From assembly GCA_036004405.1 (NCBI GenBank), contig DASYRM010000210.1, positions 1 to 33,882 of the forward strand: a DNA stretch of 33,882 bases, written 5' to 3'. The DNA is from DASYRM01 sp036004405. GTDB lineage: Bacteria > Acidobacteriota > Vicinamibacteria > Vicinamibacterales > UBA2999. How positions within the stretch are numbered: position 1 is the first letter of the stretch; every line of letters begins with the position of its first letter. Below, one piece after another: positions 30,703 through 33,882 of this stretch. The notes below the pieces were generated by a model. That model saw only the letters and a program-made list of their open reading frames with translations, was not told where the DNA came from and did not search any database. Position numbers and translations under genes: made by a program.

Positions 30703-33360
30703 CTACGCCGTTGCCAGCTTTTCGACGACCGCCCGGCTCGCCGCCAGCAGCTCGCCGATCTTCGACGGGTCCTTGCCGCCAGCTTCCGCGAAGTCCGGCC
30801 GCCCGCCCCCGCCGCCGCCGACGATGGGGGCCAGCTGCTTGACGATCTGGCCGGCCGGGATCTTCTTGACGAGATCCGGCGTAACGCCGGCCACGATGAG
30901 CACCTTGCCATCAGCAGGTGAGGCCAGCACGACGACGCCGCTCTTGATCTGATCGCGGTGGCGATCCACGAGCGCGCGCAGGCCGTCCTTGTCGAGCCCT
31001 TCCACCTGGCGCGCGACGAGCGTCACGCCGGCCACCTGCACGGATTCTGTCGCGTCGCCGCCGGCGCCGCCGCCTGAACCTCCTGCAAAGGCGGCCTTCG
31101 TCTTGGCCTGCTGGAGCTCGCGGCCCACGCGTTTCACCTCGTCCTGGAGCGCTGCCACGCGCTGGGCGAGCTGGGCGGGGGCGGCGTTCAGCGTGCCGGA
31201 CAGCGTCCCGAGCGTCTCGCGGGCCGCCTGGAAGTCGCGCAGCGACTGCGCGCCGGTCGTCGCTTCGATGCGCCGGACACCGGCGGCCACGCCACTTTCG
31301 GACACGATCGCAAAGAGGCCGATGTCGCCCGTCGCGCGGACGTGCGTGCCGCCGCAAAGCTCGGTGCTGAACCCGGGCACCGACACGACGCGGACCTTGT
31401 CGCCGTACTTCTCGCCAAAGAGCGCCATCGCGCCGGCGGCAATGGCGGCCTCGGTGTCCTTCACTTCGGTCGTGACGATGGTGTTCTCGAGGATGCGGGC
31501 GTTGACGATCGCCTCGATCTCCAGCCACTGCTCGCGCGTGACCGCGCTGAAGTGCGCGAAGTCGAAGCGGAGCCGATCCGGCGCGACGAGCGACCCCGCC
31601 TGCTTGACGTGGCCGCCCAGCACCTGCCGCAGCGCGGCGTGGAGCAGGTGAGTGGCGGTGTGATTGCGCCGCGTCGCGTCGCGGGTCTCTGCCGTGACGT
31701 CCGCTGTCACCAGGTCGCGCGCCGCCAGCGTGCCGTGAGCGACCTCCACCGCGTGAGCGCGCGGCCACTGGCCGGCGCGAACCACGCCGGTGACCCGCGC
31801 GGCGCCGCCGGGAGCGCTGATCGTCCCGACATCGGACACCTGTCCACCCGCTTCGAGGTAGAACGGCGTCTCGCGCAGCACCGCGAACCCCGATTGGCCG
31901 GCTGTGAGCGACGGCACCTCGGCTCGCGCGTCATCGAAGAGCGCCAGGATCTGGGTGTTGAGCGAGGTCCGGTCGTAGCCGCGGAAGACCGCCTCGCCCG
32001 TCTCGTCGAGAACCGCTCGCGTGGCGTCGCTTGCCGTCCAGGCGGCGTCCTTCGCGGCGCCGCCCTTGAAGGCACTCTGCGCCCGGGCCTTGGTCCGCTG
32101 CGCGTTCATGGCGGCGTCGAACCCTTCGACGTCCAGCCGCAGCTTCCGCGCCTCGATCATGTCTTCGATGAAGTCGCGCGGAATCCCGAAGGTGTCGTAG
32201 AGCTTGAACGCCGCGTCGCCCGGCACCACGCCGCCGGCCGCCGCCGCCTGGTCGAGCACATCTTCGAGCCTGGGGAGGCCGTCGGTGAGGACCGCATCGA
32301 AGCGCTCCTCTTCGCTGCGAATGACGCGCGCAATCGTGTCGCGGTTGGCGATCAGTTCCGGGTAGGCGCCGCCAAACTCGGCCACCATCGTGTCCACGAG
32401 CGAGAAGAGAAACGGTTCCCGGATGCCCAGGTGCTTTCCGTGGCGCATCGCGCGCCGCATGATCTTGCGCAGCACGTAACCCCGCCACTCGTTCGACGGC
32501 ACCACGCCGTCGCCGATGAGAAAGGTCATGGCGCGGGTGTGGTCGGCGACGACGCGCATGGAGATGTCGTGGGTCTCATCATCTCCATACTTCAGACCGC
32601 GCATCTCGCCGATGCGGGCGAGCAGCGGCGTGAAGAGGTCGGTGTCGTAGTTCGACTGCTTGCCCTGCAGGACCGCCGTCACGCGTTCGAGGCCCATGCC
32701 GGTGTCGATGCACCGCGTGGGCAGCGGCGTCAGCGTACCGTCCGCGCTGCGCTCGAACTCCATGAAGACGTTGTTCCAGATTTCGATCTCCGGATCGTGG
32801 CCGCTGCCGCCGCGGACGTAGTAGATCTCCGAGCATCGGCCGCACGGCCCCGTCTCGCCCATGGACCAGAAGTTGTCGTCCTCGCCGAGCTCGAGGATGC
32901 GATCGGCCGGGACCCCGAGCGTCCGCCAGATGTCGTACGCCTCGGCGTCGCGCGGGATGCCGTTCTCGCCCTTGAAGATCGAGACGATCATCTTGTTCGG
33001 GTCGAGCTTCCAGACACCGGTCAGGAGCTCCCACGCAAACGGCAGCGCTTCGGCCTTGAAGTAGTCGCCGAACGAGAAGTTCCCGAGCATCTCGAAGAAG
33101 GTGTGATGACGATGCGACGGGCCGACGTTGTCGAGGTCGTTGTGTTTGCCGCTGACGCGCATGATCTTCTGCGACGTGGCGGCCCGCGTGTAGTCGCGCT
33201 TCTCGCGGCCGAGAAAGACGTCCTTGAACTGGTTCATCCCGGCGTTGGTGAAGAGGAGCGTCGGGTCGTCGTGCGGGACGAGCGGCGAGCTGGCCACCAC
33301 GCGGTGACCGTGCCTCGCAAAGTAGTCGAGGAAGGACCGGCGGATCTCCTGGGACGTCAT
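30703..33360 (-). CDS. alaS: Alanyl-tRNA synthetase
   Basis: An 885-residue class II synthetase that charges tRNA-Ala. The catalytic core opens EIRRSFLDYFARHGHRVVASS with LLFTNAGMNQFKDVFLG. The editing domain has the zinc site H567 and H571 (NHTATHLLHAAL) with C669 and H673 (ELCGGTHVRATGDI). The C-terminal DHHA1/C-Ala part has a glycine-rich stretch GGGGGGRPDFAEAGGKDPSK, typical for the family. A coiled-coil segment precedes it (LAQRVAALQDEVKRVGRELQ), which mediates self-association in other AlaRS. The ATG at 33360 has no ribosome site; a TACAAT 6 nt upstream suggests a leaderless transcript. Confidence 0.97.
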   Translation of the reverse strand: MTSQEIRRSFLDYFARHGHRVVASSPLVPHDDPTLLFTNAGMNQFKDVFLGREKRDYTRAATSQKIMRVSGKHNDLDNVGPSHRHHTFFEMLGNFSFGDYFKAEALPFAWELLTGVWKLDPNKMIVSIFKGENGIPRDAEAYDIWRTLGVPADRILELGEDDNFWSMGETGPCGRCSEIYYVRGGSGHDPEIEIWNNVFMEFERSADGTLTPLPTRCIDTGMGLERVTAVLQGKQSNYDTDLFTPLLARIGEMRGLKYGDDETHDISMRVVADHTRAMTFLIGDGVVPSNEWRGYVLRKIMRRAMRHGKHLGIREPFLFSLVDTMVAEFGGAYPELIANRDTIARVIRSEEERFDAVLTDGLPRLEDVLDQAAAAGGVVPGDAAFKLYDTFGIPRDFIEDMIEARKLRLDVEGFDAAMNAQRTKARAQSAFKGGAAKDAAWTASDATRAVLDETGEAVFRGYDRTSLNTQILALFDDARAEVPSLTAGQSGFAVLRETPFYLEAGGQVSDVGTISAPGGAARVTGVVRAGQWPRAHAVEVAHGTLAARDLVTADVTAETRDATRRNHTATHLLHAALRQVLGGHVKQAGSLVAPDRLRFDFAHFSAVTREQWLEIEAIVNARILENTIVTTEVKDTEAAIAAGAMALFGEKYGDKVRVVSVPGFSTELCGGTHVRATGDIGLFAIVSESGVAAGVRRIEATTGAQSLRDFQAARETLGTLSGTLNAAPAQLAQRVAALQDEVKRVGRELQQAKTKAAFAGGSGGGAGGDATESVQVAGVTLVARQVEGLDKDGLRALVDRHRDQIKSGVVVLASPADGKVLIVAGVTPDLVKKIPAGQIVKQLAPIVGGGGGGRPDFAEAGGKDPSKIGELLAASRAVVEKLATA

Positions 33361-33366
33361 CCCGCC

Positions 33367-33372
33367 ATTGTA
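33367..33372 (-). promoter_or_regulatory. Candidate leaderless -10 of alaS
   Basis: TACAAT on the minus strand (ATTGTA on the plus), then 6 nt, then the alaS ATG. The gap GGCGGG leaves no room for a normal ribosome site with spacing. Confidence 0.45.
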
Positions 33373-33445
33373 CCGGCCCTGAGCCAGCGCACCGACGACG
33401 CCTCACGACCCGCGGGCGGCCAGAGGCTTCTGTCGGAGCCTCCGA

Positions 33446-33568
33446 TCACACGCCGGGGAAAAACTCCTCGCGCACGGCCTCCTGGGAAGGCCGCGCCTCG
33501 TCGTTTTTCATCTGTCGCTGGCGCTCCCGGCGGTGATAGTCGGCCCGACAGAACCTCTGGCCGCCCAC
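33446..33568 (-). pseudogene. Probable 3' remnant of a gene upstream of alaS
   Basis: The minus-strand frame ending at 33446 reads VGGQRFCRADYHRRERQRQ and ends with AVREEFFPGV. Its composition is protein-like, but the frame further upstream (to 33829) turns into low-complexity Arg/Ser/Thr text that is antisense to the probable intron and has no ribosome site. The last 21 residues alone would begin at an internal ATG. I read it as the C-terminal part of a disrupted gene; it could also be a small intact gene. No family is recognised. The rest of 33373-33445 and 33569-33728 shows nothing I can support. Confidence 0.3.
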
Positions 33569-33728
33569 GGGTCGACGCGTCGTCGCGGATCGTGATTGGT
33601 CTAGGGGTGGGCAAGCCACGGCGAAGTCGAAGGGAGGCGTGTGGGTGCTCCGCGACCGCGTTCGAGCGGTGCCGATCGACCCCACGCGCGACCGCGAGAA
33701 GGCGCGGGGAACCAGCGGGGTATGAGGG

Positions 33729-33882
33729 GTGCGAGAGCAGCCCGATTCCGTGCGCCTGCACGCGCACATCGTCAGAGAGGTGGAAGTCCTCTCCGGGCAT
33801 ACGCTCTCCGGCCCGTAACCAACAGCCACTGCGTCGCCGCGAGGCGAGGTGGGGAGCCGCTGGAGGTGAGTGACCAGTCCGT
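33729..33882 (+). mobile_element. Probable 5' end of a group II intron, cut by window edge
   Basis: From 33729 the plus strand begins GTGCGAG, matching the group II intron 5' consensus GTGYG. The following 150 bases form several nested stems: GTGCG/CGCAC (33750-33754 with 33763-33767); a 6-bp stem GAGAGG/CCTCTC around TGGAAGT (33775-33793), the TGnAAGT loop common in domain I of bacterial group II introns; CGGGC/GCCCG (33794-33798 with 33811-33815); and CGCC-GCGA-GGCG with a GNRA tetraloop (33835-33846). Together these indicate a structured RNA. The reverse-transcriptase/maturase reading frame and domain V would lie beyond the window, so the identity is not proven. Confidence 0.5.

Noticed and set aside
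33446..33829. A 127-codon minus-strand frame upstream of alaS as an intact gene.
   Set aside because: Only the last 40 or so codons look protein-like; the rest is antisense to the structured RNA and has no ribosome site, so I list only a remnant.
31342..33873. An 843-codon plus-strand frame opposite alaS.
   Set aside because: alaS is unmistakable on the other strand, and the plus-strand translation has only low-complexity Arg/Glu/His/Val-rich text.

Overview
The window is a high-GC, gene-dense stretch of bacterial chromosome from a Gram-negative organism: it encodes an LptE-type outer-membrane lipoprotein, a TonB-like energy transducer and several exported periplasmic enzymes. The gene sets (miaA-hfq, leuS-lptE-holA-rpsT), the N-terminally extended Hfq, the exported SnoaL/NTF2-like and PepSY proteins and the many short GC-rich dispersed hairpins suggest Acidobacteriota, perhaps a Vicinamibacteria-type soil lineage. 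That placement is inference; there is no rRNA in the window to prove it.

Layout. 1-5296 (+): the 3' part of ubiE/menG, a TonB-like protein with its own TATAAT promoter, a possible 26-residue membrane peptide, then miaA-hfq-deoB-dgt packed with overlaps. 5297-5449: a cluster of hairpins and a promoter. 5450-15636 (+): one long collinear run, yceD-rpmF-plsX-fabD-fabG-acpP-fabF (fatty acid and phospholipid synthesis, without fabH), then etfB-etfA-ETF:quinone oxidoreductase, a DUF374 acyltransferase and an exported metallo-beta-lactamase-fold protein. 15645-15700: a 21-bp stem forms a bidirectional terminator. 15700-17357 (-): a PQQ-type sugar dehydrogenase and a small SEC-C membrane protein. 17402-19693 (-): a glycosyltransferase-like/FkbM methyltransferase fusion. 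19702-19866: a 165-bp MITE-like element with 27-bp terminal inverted repeats, wedged between divergent genes. 19884-25151 (+): histone-deacetylase-family hydrolase, leuS, lptE, holA. 25169-25273: dispersed and tandem repeats. 25262-27322 (-): rpsT, an exported SnoaL/NTF2-like protein and a lytic transglycosylase. 27502-30616: PepSY membrane protein, MDR oxidoreductase, a Cys-rich unknown on the minus strand, a membrane protein and a SpoIIAA-like protein. 30703-33360 (-): alaS. 33361-33882 holds no intact gene, only a probable gene remnant and what looks like the 5' end of a group II intron cut by the window edge.

Most of the window is housekeeping: membrane lipid synthesis, electron transfer from flavoproteins to quinone, tRNA charging and modification, nucleotide turnover and LPS transport. 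I do not see a clear multi-gene novel defence, biosynthetic or signalling system. The least expected items are the MITE-like element, the probable group II intron end, three genes with a -10 hexamer exactly 6 nt before the start codon and no Shine-Dalgarno sequence (candidate leaderless mRNAs), the glycosyltransferase/FkbM fusion, and short tandem repeats placed directly on start or stop codons.
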